Assembly: GCA_026874595.1 (NCBI GenBank) | Contig: CM049306.1 | Span: 36,102,019 to 36,166,018, forward strand | Source of the DNA: Sipunculus nudus | Taxonomy: Eukaryota; Annelida; Sipuncula; Golfingiida; Sipunculidae | Reading direction: 5' to 3' | DNA: 64,000 nt | Part shown: positions 33,607 to 45,958 of the stretch, one piece after another | Layout: the number at the start of each line of letters is the position of its first letter | Position numbering within the stretch: position 1 is the first letter of the stretch | The notes under the pieces: model-generated | Told to the model about the DNA's origin: nothing | The model's input: the letters and a program-made list of their open reading frames with translations, nothing else | Databases searched by the model: none | Made by a program: the position numbers and the translations under genes

Positions 33607-33780
33607 GCCAGAAACAAGAGGGAAGACGTCGGATGAAGTAGAAGTTTTTTTTTTCAAGAAACCCTGGCTCTGGCCTTCGTTCATAAACAATATATTTTTC
33701 TTTAAAGATGACCATCTGGATTTTAAAGCACGAATGTTTTATAAATTTTCAGAGAATGATTGATATTTTCATAAACATAT
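33607..33780 (+). pseudogene. Relic of transporter exon 9 plus 3'UTR (unit 1)
   Basis: 'agaaacaagagggaagacgtc' through 'tcaagaaaccctggctctgg' matches the last ~70 nt of exon 9, with a T run replacing codons and the stop lost; the following ~100 bp resembles the 3'UTR of gene 1. Confidence 0.75.
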
Positions 33781-33792
33781 CAAAATAATAGT

Positions 33793-33904
33793 CGACCAGG
33801 CTGGAAGCCGTCGCCATCTCTATTCTTGGTTTTGTCATTCAGGTTGTCGCTCAGGAAACTCGTCACGTGATAGCCGGCAGGATTAGCGTCGTTTTTTGCG
33901 CGGG
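33793..33904 (+). pseudogene. Relic of transporter exon 1 (last ~110 nt) and intron 1 start (unit 1)
   Basis: Matches 14289-14420 of gene 1 ('gccatct.tattcttgg', 'gtcattcaggttgtcgctcag', 'gatagccggcaggatta') with small deletions and a broken reading frame. 'ggtcagtataat' of the donor region follows. Confidence 0.8.
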
Positions 33905-34606
33905 TCAGTATAATATGTCATAATCTTGTACGAAAAATAATTTCAGATCTGTCCCACATAAAGTATCAGCAGATCCGCCATATTGTCTATACTCCGTGTA
34001 ACAAATATCAACCGATTTCTATATTCCATGTTTCGCAACAGAAAAGACACCAGTTTTTTTCCCGTTACTGATGCCCGGTGCAAATATATACTGCACTCTG
34101 CTTGAGGCCAACTGATTGCACAATAAAAGCATAAATCTGCTTAATGTCATTTATATTGCAATAATAAGTAATATTTCATCATGTGTTTGAAATACAAGAG
34201 AAAATAGTGTTACACACAAAGTAAACCTAGGCCCAAGGATTGAATATCAAAAGAAATGCTCCTCTCATTCTTTTACACCAAGAAAAAACTGAATGCCCAG
34301 CTTGAACTTATTCACAGACAGGGCTTTAAGGAAACTCTTTTCACCGTGGTTTAACACGTGAAGGCCTGCGCTGCTCCTCTTTGAGACTGAGTGAACGCCC
34401 AATGCGACATCTATATACAATTTCACAAAAAGTCCAGCATAGTACCTCATTATCAATGAATGCTGAATTGGGCAAAAAAAAATGTCATATACAATGCGCC
34501 ATATACCTCCCGACATGTAAAGAAACATGTCGCCGCATAATTATAGTGTATGTGTGTGTATGTTTGTGTGTGTATATATAGGTTATTCTAAAACATATAT
34601 ATATAT

Positions 34607-34659
<53 letters not shown>

Positions 34660-37177
34660 GCAGCGTTATAGTGTGCATAAAGGTACGATCGTGACCCTTC
34701 CCGCCGGGGTGAATTCTGCAGTGTCAACGATCCTGTTCCTCCAGGGGGACGATCGGTTTACGTTACAGATGTCTCTTTTATTGTATGCAGCAGTCTTACA
34801 TGTGTATATGTGCAGTGCTAGCACTGGCCGTTGCTATGGCGGCATAGCCCGGTCCACGCGTGGGGTCTGACGTGTAAACAGCGGTCATGCTAGTCATGGG
34901 CTATATTCCAGCGGGCACAGAAGAGTGAAAGTCATTTTGTGAACCTCTTCCTATAAATGCAGCAGTTATAGCTATTCTCCGAATTAGTAACGGATTTCAT
35001 ATATTCTTCAGTTTACCTTTGGGATCACTGCCAGGATTTCACTATTTGATTACAACAGATTGATTTTGTGATTGAACTTGACTGTTATTCTCTGAGAAGA
35101 TTTATGTGAACTGTTCATCTGGATTATATGCTTTAAAAGACTTTTTGTCGCTGTGACAGTGGTGGTATCCAGGTACTGTAATCTATTTTTATATACTTGT
35201 ATTGATTTACTGTTGTTATACTGTGTAATTGTATTGATTTTGTGTATTGTAACGTTAGGATTGTTTTAAGAATAAATTATAATTAACAAAGAACCACTTA
35301 CTTCTTTATTCATTCCCCTAGACATTTCACTCTGCCTAGTGTTACGGAATCTGATTTTTTTTCTTCATTGCAAAATTTATGTTCGTCACGACCGCGTGAT
35401 CTGTTGATATTAGGTTCCGTAACATTTATCATAGATGTTCTTCATTGTTTTTGCTATAGGACCAAAATACATCCGGATGAGCACTCGAGCGACAGACAAA
35501 AGAATACTCAATTCAAGATCAAAAAATTGTTGTGTCTCCGACAGATTGCGCGTATCCATAACTGCCTTTGCACTCTCTCTCCCAAACCGATCGTCGCAAG
35601 AACACCACTGTGCTGATAAAGTACGATCTCACGCAGGACAAACGCCCAGAATGTCGTAGCTGATATCGCAGTTAAATCAGAGTGTCACCCTCTACGTATA
35701 CCTGAAAACTTTCCGCACCTTTCGGCCCCGCAGGAGTGTGCACCCTTTCGCAATTTAAAAAAAACCACGTGATTTAGACCAGTTTTAATTGCTAATACAC
35801 CTATTACACAAAAGCTCCATGATCATTTAAGAGTTATATAATGGCCAAGAATCAGAACATGTGTCCCCGTGTAACCTAATCGCATGTTTGAAATTTGGGT
35901 CTGGATGCACTATGCACTACCATGCTCTCATAACAATTCTTTGCTTTGTGCGCATCCTGGTGTTCAATCCCAGGGAACCTTACGATATATACAGTGCTGC
36001 AGTTACACGCATTAATTTCTGAGACATCCGCAGTTTATAACCCGCTGCATGTGGAGTCAGTTCGACCAAGGAGTTCTTACTAACATTAAGCGATTATACT
36101 CTTAAACCAAAATAACGTTATCCGATTGGCGTTTAAGGAATTTAAGACTTCAGGCTTATTATGAAATGAAAACTTCATGACAAATCTGGATAGAACCATC
36201 GGTTCTTTGACGGTATTAATTTTCAGAGTGTAATTATTTTTGTTTTTTAAATCACCATTCACTAGATCAACGGGGTGCCCGGGCAATTACAGTTGTGATT
36301 GGACATTCCTTGAAAATACAGAAACCTTGGAATCCGACGGTACGTCATCAATAACGAATGGATCCCATTATATTTGTTTTTGGCACTCTGACAATCTGAG
36401 TCCGACTCAGACATGGTATTTAACGATACAAACAATGATTTAGACGTGTTACCGACATGCCACAGATATTATAGGTGATGAAATATCTAATCAATATTTT
36501 ATCTGCACAGTGCATGGAGCAGGAACTTATGTTATAAAAATCGGGCGTATTTGATCATAACCTATATGTAGCAGATCATGCCATGTATTTCTCTGCGGTG
36601 TAGAATTTGTATATCATCGTGTTTCATATCATCTGTATTGAGGGAAAGCTGTAAATTGATTGCTGTCAGTGGTTAATTTAAATAATATTAACAATCTAGG
36701 GTCAGAGGTTTCTGACCTTCCGTCCATGTTGTTGCGTTTTGGGTCCTTCATTATATATTTTAGCATATAGATACGGACCTGCTTTCTGCTATACATGGTA
36801 AAATAAAGTAAATGATTATTTTAATTTTAATTTATGAGAACCTCGGATTCTGCATGCCCAGCCTATATGAAGGCTGAAACCGGCTCTGCTACTAAATAAT
36901 AAGATGCATATAATTTTGGTCATATTGCTGTTGGTATTTAGAACATATGATAACAGTGCTTTTTCTTTTGACAGTTTGAACAATTAAGCGTTAATTACAC
37001 TAGACACCCTACTTTGAAAATCATCATGCTTTATGCAAGAAGTAACAATAATGACAGTAATAAATGAGGCCACGGTAGCCACATCAATCATGTACACATT
37101 GGAAGTATGCTTGTGGTGTTTTTGTACGGCTCTGTGAGGCTCTCTGTCACACCTGACTAAACTGGCATATTGTATTA
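33905..37177. other. Old intron-1-like sequence and unassigned flank, unit 1
   Basis: 34200-34700 corresponds to gene 1 intron 1 (14550-14870), without the foldback element. 34770-36040 is a ~1.2-kb segment absent from gene 1's intron, present in both units, with AATAAA near its end; it may be an LTR or other insertion but no ends were defined. No gene. Confidence 0.5.
34595..34654. repeat. (AT)n microsatellite
   Basis: Counterpart at 43938-44013 in unit 2. Confidence 0.97.
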
Positions 37178-37518
37178 GACCAAAAAAAAATAAAAGGTAT
37201 GGTTCTCAGGCACCGCCCGCATCACTTTTAAACCCCCGCATAAAAAATTTTTATTTTGATTTTCAATAGAAACTTGCCAATTTTGTGTTACATACGCTCG
37301 GACATTACTTTCAATTTTTATGAATATTTCATTACTTTCCTTTTTTATGTAGTGCTTTTACTTGTTTAGCAAAATAAATCTGTTATTATCATCCTTTTCC
37401 CTAATCATTTGTCATTTTTATCGAAACATACCAAAAAAATAAAAATAAAAAAACCGCCCGCCCGCATTGATTTCTGAAAAAAAGTGCCTGAGAACCATAC
37501 CTTTTTTTTATTTTGGCC
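37178..37518. mobile_element. PIF/Harbinger-type MITE, 341 bp
   Basis: Terminal inverted repeats of ~35 bp end in (G)GCCAAAA and contain GGTTCTCAGGCAC. Flanked by TTA on both sides (37175-37177, 37519-37521); the empty site in unit 2 (about 47125) has one TTA. A second copy at 57561-57878 has TAA on both sides. TWA duplications are typical of PIF/Harbinger. Confidence 0.85.
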
Positions 37519-39507
37519 TTACTGTAGGCCCGTATTTAGGCTTCCCATAGTTCTTTCAGGGGGAGATGGGGGACAGAGGAACATGTCCCCCTCACCTTAT
37601 TAGAAGTTGGCAGGGGCACACCCCCCACTTTGTCTACCGTATAAAAAGTCTGGAAAGTAGAATTATATACCGATACTGAATTACTACCGAGACCCAGCGC
37701 CGTTTTGGCCTCTGTTCTTCGGCACGCATGGGATGACCGTGTCATGATGCGTAATTGGGGGTGGGGTTAATGGTGATGAATGTCTTGTTGGGAAGGTTGG
37801 GCCCGCCAGGGGAATCGCTACTTTGTTTGATTATCAAGATTTTCTGCCCAGTATTTGACAGGGCGTCTGCTCCCAATCAGATTTTCTTGGTAAATGAACA
37901 AACATAAAAAAGGAATTCTAACTGATACAATTCGGATAAGAAAAGAAAAAGGCATTCTATGCAACTTGACCTTGAGATTCCGAGTGATATATTGCCCTGT
38001 TACCTGGTTCTCGTGGGCGGCCATTGCATGTCGCCCGTTTCTCAATAGCTTATGCAATCACCCGATACACGACTCAGTACTAAACATGTATATTGGACTG
38101 GTACTACTTAGTCGTGGCTCAAGTTTTTCGGGGAAAAGCAATGAAATGGTCATCCACCATGCTGCATTGGTTTCATGGTCAATAGCAAGTAATTATTCTT
38201 AAAATTACTTAGACAATATAAGTCTTATCTGAATGGTAACGAGTCATTTACTGTGCCGCTTGTTATGGACTCATAACTGAAATGATATTTCAGTTACGGG
38301 GATCATCTTATGGAAAAGCGTAGTTAGGGTACATTAGGTTATTTGCAAAATCGACAGAGCAAATGGAGGCAATTAAGCAAATTTCTTACCATTAAAGGCT
38401 AATAAACTGTTCTGGAGAAAAAATGAATAATGTAGGAGTGCTCTTATGAGGAAATTGCTAGGATTTTGCTCCTTCTGGAGCCTTCCTTGCTGTCATGTTT
38501 ATCTTTTGTCACATGACCCTGTCCTTGACCTTATTGATATGTGAAAAGTTGTTCTATGATTATTGTCCCAAATAAATTATAATGAATATTGTTTCCATAA
38601 ATTCCATTAACAAATTTGTTAAAAACTAAAAAGGTATAGCCATAAACTTATAAAAGACTGACTGTAGCTATAAATATTCATTTCCTTTTAAGCATTATTA
38701 ATGAACTTAGATGTTTCAGAATAGATTTATTAGCAATAAATTACTCTGGTACACCAGAGGTCAGGTCACAGGTCAGGTCATGGATGGCCAGAGTTTATGC
38801 CTCAGAAACATGGCTGTGTCAGTGATGGTTTTCTGCTCTTCTCTTTATGGTAAAATGCTGTTATATCATATATAACATAACCAGGACAATCCATATGTAT
38901 GGCAACTTAGAAATAAAGGATTTATAGGTAGAGTGAACATAGTTGAAGCTGCATCTTATTCTTAATGACTCTTTTATTGTTCCTTCTGATAAATCAGATG
39001 GGCCGCTACGATATTTCGTAAGAACATATTCAAGGCTGAGTATGGCCCGGTTCCCCCAGTATGTATAATTCTCAGCCTTGCACCAAAGCAACTGTGCCGC
39101 GTATAAGTTAACAATCGTCCAGTAACCCGTGTGAGACACCCAAATAAAACAGGCAGATGGTTTACTGATATGCTGAGATATATGTTGGTGTTGTCATATA
39201 TGTTGTGTTCATTGTTAAATTAGAAACCGGTGGATCTTGACTCCTTTGTTAAAGAGCTGTGCCGTGTAATATGTAATATTCCCTACTATAGGGAACCGAA
39301 GAAATAACACAATGCTAGAAAATCATAAGGGTATAGGATCTATCTTATCAGAATGATATTGTGTTTAACATGTATGTATAGTATTTAACATGAAATCTGC
39401 ATTCTAAGGGATACAAGCCTCTGCCATGGTGGCATTCACTTATTCGGGAATCTTCCCAGATTACTTCGTGCATAAGTGACTGAACATTTGTGAATATTCC
39501 TTGATGA
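37519..39507. other. 3' part of unit 1, no gene
   Basis: Matches 47130-50028. The last ~320 bp (from 39190) matches sequence that in unit 2 follows the exon 3 relic, so unit 1 has lost that relic (~560 bp). Confidence 0.6.
38758..38780 (+). promoter_or_regulatory. Cluster of four GGTCA half-sites with a perfect DR1
   Basis: Contains AGGTCACAGGTCA (38763-38775), a perfect direct repeat of AGGTCA with 1-nt spacing (RXR-type). Conserved in unit 2 at 48716-48738. Confidence 0.4.
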
Positions 39508-39509
39508 TT

Positions 39510-39542
39510 AGCTTTAACAAATTCCTCATGTTCTCAATATAG
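39510..39542 (+). pseudogene. Exon 6 fragment (last 33 nt) at the duplication junction
   Basis: Identical to 27693-27725 including the GTGAGT donor, but without the acceptor and first 85 nt of the exon. Confidence 0.9.
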
Positions 39543-40432
39543 GTGAGTTTCCCGTATTGTTATAAAAAGTTAATTAAGGTAAATGTTCTTTTATAAATAA
39601 CAAATACAAAACAATTATACACGTATGTCCTTCACACACTTATTGAATAATTGCATTCGCATTCCCTTTTGCTCATTGTCTCTCTTTGACGAAGGACCCG
39701 ACTTAAAGCGACCAATGCTCATGTCAAGTATGTATATTATACAGTATAACCTCCGAATTACGTACACTTACGGGACCGAAAATAGACAGGTGCCCTTTGT
39801 TGGGAGGTCATTGATTTTAGGCCATAATTTGCCGTAAATAGGAGGTGCCCGTAGTACAGAGGCGCCCGTGAGGAGAGCTTCCACAGTATATGCAATACAG
39901 TATTGTACCGTAAATCAGTATTTCGTTGTTTTCAGCCGACTTTCTCCTTTGTGTCTTGTTTCATATTTAATCTCCTAGTTAGGGAGTTGTCGCGAATGTC
40001 TAGTCACGCAGTATTCATTGTTATAGTTACAGACAGTATTAAATTATAGACAGTGACAGCGTATAAAACAGGTGAACTGGATATAATAAGTCCAAATGCT
40101 TGGTGGTTCGCTATGAAACTTTTGTTATCAGCTTAAATGAACTAACAGTGCGAGTTCATACACCTGTTATTGGAATTGTTTAACACCTCTCTTCCATTTA
40201 GCTGTGTAAAGTCTTCAGTTGATCAAAGGTTTATTGAAGTCTTGATTTAACTGTCGTCTGCACTGCAGACACAAATCTTTCGGCCATATAGTGCGAGTTC
40301 ATACACCTGTTATTGGAATTGTTTAACACCTCTCTTCCATTTAGCTGTGTAAAGTCTTCAGTTGATCAAAGGTTTATTGAAGTCTTGATTTAACTGTCGT
40401 CTGCACTGCAGACACAAATCTTTCGGCCATAT

Positions 40433-40433
<1 letters not shown>

Positions 40434-40492
<59 letters not shown>
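40434..40492. repeat. (AT)n microsatellite at the exon 7 deletion point
   Basis: To its left the sequence follows intron 6 (28465), to its right intron 7 (29945). A ~115-bp piece just before it is directly duplicated (40289-40430 repeats 40148-40286). Confidence 0.9.
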
Positions 40493-40495
<3 letters not shown>

Positions 40496-40653
40496 TATAT
40501 GAAAATGATCAGTAGTGCACCACTGGATCGGAGCATTTTAGCTCTTTAATAATGATGAATAGTTCAAGATATTACAATTTATTCAATACACGTTAGAAAT
40601 CATATTGCAACATTTTATATGTCAAGTTATCTCTAAGTCTTCCATTATTCCAG

Positions 40654-40806
40654 GTCTTGGCATTATGCCCTGGACATATAACACAGAAATCTACCCTTCG
40701 TGGGCCATGAGCACAGGGAACGGTCTTGCAAGTGCTATCCACTGGCTTTTCACTCTGTTCACTTGTTTGACGTTTCTTTCATTAACCGAAGTTATTACCC
40801 AACAAG
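40654..40806 (+). CDS. Duplicate transporter exon 8, splice-competent
   Basis: 153 nt, 5 differences from exon 8 of gene 1, giving two changes (GLGT to GLGI; R to Q before the donor). Acceptor TTCCAG and donor GTAAGT are intact and phase is kept. Without exon 1-7 upstream it can only be used as an alternative exon of gene 1 or not at all. Confidence 0.6.
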
Positions 40807-41077
40807 GTAAGTAAATAGAAAATGAACTGGTAATAATTCACCATGTTGCAGTATCAATTATCAGCAATCATTCAGCTCAATGTATATTTTGACGCAGTGG
40901 CCATACTACATTTGCACTCCTTCCACTTGACCACTATTCGAACGTGTGTATTAAGTAACGTGTGGGGCAACTTTATAAGTTAAAATGGGTTCATAACCGT
41001 AGAAAATTCATCGATATGCTTGTGAAACGTTCTTTTAAATATCATCAATCCTATGCAGCAGATTTATCATTTTTCAG

Positions 41078-41202
41078 GTGTCTTTCGGTTGTATGCTGGT
41101 TTTACTTTTGTTGGAACGCTCTTCGTTGTTGCTTTTATGCCAGAGACAAGAGGAAAGACGTCAGATGAAGTAGAAGAGAGTTTCAAGAAACCCTGGTGCT
41201 AG
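41078..41202 (+). CDS. Duplicate transporter exon 9 with stop codon, splice-competent
   Basis: 125 nt, 4 differences from exon 9 of gene 1; changes include W to R in the first codons and A to V in TM12. Acceptor TTTTCAG, TAG stop and downstream AATAAA (41320-41325) are intact. Confidence 0.6.
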
Positions 41203-42112
41203 CGTCCGTCCATACACATTATATTTTTCTTTTAAGATAATTAAGTGTATTTAAGAGAACGAATGTTGTATGATTTTTTTTCAAGAGAAATGGTTAATAT
41301 CTTATCAATAATATACAATAATAAACTTTTTGATGACACAGAAATATTGATATGTATTTGCTCTTACTGAAATACCTTGAGAGTACCGATGGGTCGCCCG
41401 ATCAAATTAGTTCTTATGGTAACATAGTCACAGCAGACAGCAGTAGATAGCTGTAACAGATACCATAACATTCTAGTTTCTGGACAAACAATGCGAAATA
41501 TGACGAGATCAGATACGGGACGGCCACCCAAGGCAGAAAACCGGTCCTCTTAAGCATACAATTTACTGATTTATCAGTAAAAGAAGTAACTTATGAGCAT
41601 TTTCTGGAAATTCTTACTTATTTGTGTTTGACGCCAGCCGTGTTTTATTAAGGTTTTACGAGGGAGACAAATGAAACTTGATCCATATGTCACAACATTT
41701 CCCCTAAAATACGTTACCATGTTTACTGCAGAATGAGGCCGCATGTCATTGAAGTGAAAGCCTTTGAATCCTAGTTTCAGGTGAAGCCATTAAAGATGTT
41801 TTAGAGATAGAGATTTGGAGATTTTAAAGATATTTTAAAAGTAAATGAGATAGATGATATTTCATTCTTCTCCAGCTGCAAAGTTCCCAGGTGGTCATGG
41901 CCACATAGAACTCAATTGGCTTCTAGCCTATGCCGTGCATAAACAAAAAATTATTATGCAAAACGTAACAGGCATGTATGAACCAATCGACGTATTGAGT
42001 CAGACAGATAACTGGACAGACAAACCGACACAATGATTAGCCCGTCAACTAGTGACTGTAATAAATAATCAGAGGAACGCTAGAAAGCCGATTCAAGGAC
42101 GGGTCAGACTAA

Positions 42113-42193
42113 TAACCGAAAAGGACCGATGCACCGAAAAGCATCGAAAAGGACCAAAAAGCAACTAAAATGCTTTTTGGTCCTTTTCGGTTA
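42113..42193. repeat. Hairpin made from the 20-bp minisatellite
   Basis: 'taaccgaaaaggacc...' and 'cgaaaaggaccaaaaagca' (inverted) precede 'tgctttttggtccttttcgg' (direct), so the strand can fold on itself. Unit 1 has only direct copies. Confidence 0.75.
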
Positions 42194-42538
42194 TATCTCT
42201 GACCGTTCAAGGACCTAAGCACAATTCGAATATACGAAATCAGTTTCAGTTACAGGTATTCGGTTCTGCAGGCTATCGCTTTCTATCTGTAAGTGGATAG
42301 TTTTGATCTTAATAGTTGTTTGAAATTCAGGCCTTTTACACCAGTAACAGTGTTCTTTCTTATGGTAAATGTGACTGAAATTGAAATTTTACTTTGATAC
42401 AAATTTCAATTTTAAGCAAGTAAGAAAGATGGAAGCGAAAATTAATTCGAGATGTTAACGTTGTCAAGCAGTTCAGTATTATCACACTGAAAAGATGGTT
42501 AGCGCTACTTGGTTCTTGAAATGGAGCATTTTATAACA

Positions 42539-42544
<6 letters not shown>

Positions 42545-42632
<88 letters not shown>
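42545..42632. repeat. (AT)n microsatellite
   Basis: One T insertion interrupts ~43 AT dinucleotides. Confidence 0.97.
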
Positions 42633-42634
<2 letters not shown>

Positions 42635-42982
42635 TGAGTATTAAAGAAAATTTCAACCATACGTGAACCATAGATTAGGTTTGAAATGGGATTTATCTTA
42701 AATACAGAGATACTATCTTAAATTTTAAGCTAGATAAACTTTTGCAACGTGTATAATCTCACGCTGTCAGGTCATTTTGGCTGAATTCAAGTTATAGAGC
42801 ACAATACATCCCGGCAAACGGACCCCCCATCTCCAGTTGACCTGTTTACACATTGTTATCGTTCCGTGTGTGAGTAAACAGTCGATGTGTGTCTGTTAAC
42901 CATATGCAGACTTTACCATATCAGATCCTGCGCATGCGCAATCACTCCCGACCAATGGAAAGAAACAATAAAGAAGAAACAC

Positions 42983-43169
42983 CGTCAGAAACAAGAAGGA
43001 AGACGTCGGATGAAGTAGAAGTTTTTTTTTTCAAGAAACCCTGGCTCTAGCGTTCGTTTATAAACAATATATTTTTCTTTAAAGATGACCAAATGGACTT
43101 TAAAGCAGGAATGTTTTATAAATTTTCAGAGAATGATTGATATTTTCATAAACATATCAAAATAATGAT
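42983..43169 (+). pseudogene. Relic of transporter exon 9 plus 3'UTR (unit 2)
   Basis: Counterpart of 33607-33780 with the same T run, so the decay predates the tandem duplication. Confidence 0.75.
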
Positions 43170-43281
43170 CGACCAGGCTTAAAGCCGTCGCCATCTTTAT
43201 TCTTGGTTTTGTCATTCCGGTTGTCGCTCAGAAAACTCGTCACGTGATAGCCGGCAGGATTAGCGTCTTTTTTTTGCGCGG
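43170..43281 (+). pseudogene. Relic of transporter exon 1 (unit 2)
   Basis: Counterpart of 33793-33904, same disabling changes. Confidence 0.8.
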
Positions 43282-43937
43282 GTCAGTATAATATGTCATA
43301 ATCTTGTACGAAAAATAATTTCAGATCTGTCCCACATAAAGTATCAGCAGATCCCTCATTATTGTCTACTCCGTGTAACAAATATCAACTGATTTTTATA
43401 TTCCATGTTTCGCAACAGAAAAGACACCAGTTTTTCCCCCGTTTCTGATGCCCGGTGCAAGACTATACTGCACTCTGCTTGAGGCCAACTGATTGCACAA
43501 TAAAAGCATAAATCTGCTTAATGTCATTAATATTGCAATAATAAGTAAAACTAATATTTCATCATGTGTTTGAAATACAAGAATAAAATAGTGTTCCACA
43601 CAAAGTAAACCTAGGCCCAAGGACTGAATATCAAAAGAAATGCTCCTCTCATTTTTTTACACCAAGAACAAAGTGAATGCCCAGCTAGAACTTATTCACA
43701 GACAGGGCTTAAGGAAACACGTTTCACCGTGGTTTAACACGTGAAGGCCTGCATTGCTCCTCTTTGAGACTGAGTGAACGCCCAATGCGACATCTATATA
43801 CAATTTCACACAAAGTCCAACATAGTACCTCATTATCAATGAATGCTGATTTGGACAAAAAAATGTCATATACAATGTACCATAGACCTCCCGACATGTT
43901 AAGAAACATGTCGCCGCTATATATATAGGGTATTCTA

Positions 43938-43938
43938 A

Positions 43939-44013
<75 letters not shown>
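43938..44013. repeat. (AT)n microsatellite
   Basis: AT dinucleotides with one interruption. Confidence 0.97.
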
Positions 44014-44017
<4 letters not shown>

Positions 44018-45958
44018 GCTTATATATATACGCAGCGTTATAGTGTGCATAAAGGTACGATCGTATCCCACATTTTAGTCACACATAAATATGTTATTAT
44101 AGCAAACTTGCATAACAAATTAGGCATTTCTGCACAGATAATAAAGTACTACGTATCGTGACCCTTCCCGCCGGGGTGCATTCTGCAGTGTCAACGATCC
44201 TGTTCCTCCAGGGGGTCGATCGGTTTACGTTACAGATGTCTCTTTTATTGTATGCAGCAGTCTTACATGTGTATGTGTAGCGCTAGCATTGGCCGTTGCT
44301 ATGGCGGCATAGCCCGGCCCACGCGTGGGGTCTGGCGTGTAAACAGCGGTCATGCTAGTCTTGGGCTTTCTCGCCTGGCCGAGCCGGGCCGGCCCACGTG
44401 TGAACCCTGATATGTAGAAACACAGCGTTCGTTGTTCTAGATGTTTCCTGTAACGTGTGTACTTTTGGGTTCATTGGATTGTTCGAGAAATGGAAAGTTC
44501 TCGGCTTGAGGTGAAAAGTTAAAAATAAGGGGCTGTGTTTTAGAGCCGAGAGAGAGGAGATATATATTCCAGCGGGCACAGAAGAGTGTAAGTCAGTTTG
44601 TGAACCTTTTCCTATAATTGCGGCAGTTATAGCTACTCTCAGAATTAGTAACGGATTTTATATAGTCTTCAGTTTGCCTATGGGATCACTGCCAGGATTT
44701 CACTTTTGGATTACAACAGATTGATTTTGTGATTAAACTGGACTGTTATTCTCTGAGAAGATTTATGTGAACTGTTCATCTGGATTATATGCTTTAAAGG
44801 ATTTTTTTGTCGCTGTGACAGTGGTGGTATCCAGGTACTGTACTCTTTATTTATATACTTGTATTGATTTTTGTAGTACTGTTGTTATACTGTGTAATTG
44901 TATTGATTTTGTGTATTGTAACGTTAGGGTTGTTTTAAGAATAAATTATAATTATTTGTTAACAAAAAACCACTGACTTCTTTATTCATTCCCCTAGACA
45001 TTTCACTCTGCCTAGTGTTACGGAATCTGATTTTTTTTTCTCCATTGCAAAATTTATGTTCGTCACGACCGCGTGATCTGTTGATATTAGGTTCCGTAAC
45101 ATTTATCATAGATGGTCTTCATTGTTTTTGCTATAGGACCAAAACACATCCGGATGAGCACTCGAGCGACAGACAAAAGAATACTCAATTCAAGATAAAA
45201 AAAATAGTAGTGTCTCCGACAGATTGCGCGTTTCCATAACTACCTTTGCACCCTCTCTCCAAAACCGATCGTCGCAAGAACACCACTGGTCTGATAAGGT
45301 ACGATCTCACGCAGGACAAACACCCAGAATGTCGTAGCTGATATCGCAGTTAAATCAGTGTCACGCTCTACGTACACTTGAAAACATTCCGCACCTTTCG
45401 GCCCCGCAGGAGTGTGCACCCGTTCGCAATTTAAAAAAACACACGTGATTTAAACCAGTTTTAATTGCTAATAAACCTATTACACAAAAGGTCCATGATC
45501 ATTTAAGAGTAATATAATGGCCAAGAATCAGAACTTGTGTCCCCGTGTAACCTAACCGCATGTTTGAAATTTGGTCTGGATGCACTATGCACCACCATGC
45601 TCTCATAACAATTCTTTGCTTTGTAAGAACCCTACTATATATACAGTGCAGCAGTTACACGCAATGATGTCTGAGACATCCGCAGTTTATAACCCGCTGC
45701 ATGTGGAGTCAGTTCGACCAAGGAGTTCTTACTAACATTGAGTGATTATTCTCTCAAACCAAAATAACGTTAACTGATTGACGCTTAAGGAATTTAAGAC
45801 TTCAGGCTTATTATCAAATGAAAACTTCATGACAAATCTGGATAATTGTGAATATTTATGACACACAACAAACATTCTACGGCTTTAACATACATGCCTT
45901 CGTAGATGACAGAAAGTACCTTCCACAAAGGGGCTCCCATCGGTTCTTTGACGGTATT

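Larger units (their letters stand above)
27693..39507 (+). repeat. Tandem duplication, unit 1 (~11.8 kb)
   Basis: From inside exon 6 of gene 1 to 39507 the sequence recurs, a few per cent diverged, at 39510-50028. Matching blocks were followed across the whole length: exon 6 end, intron 6, exons 8 and 9, 3' flank, relic exons, and the segment ending 'tgaacatttgtgaatat.ccttgatga'. Unit 1 carries two insertions absent from unit 2 (31558-32865, 37178-37518) and lacks the exon 3 relic found in unit 2. Confidence 0.9.
41203..45958. other. Unit 2 flank, no functional gene
   Basis: Follows unit 1 in order: 3' flank, exon 9 relic, exon 1 relic, old intron 1. It keeps ~100 bp (44062-44160) and ~190 bp (44360-44560) that unit 1 has deleted. 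Confidence 0.6.

Noticed and set aside
34770-35360. Solo LTR in the duplicated units
   Set aside because: It has a promoter/polyA-like feel, but no TG...CA ends or target duplication could be fixed.
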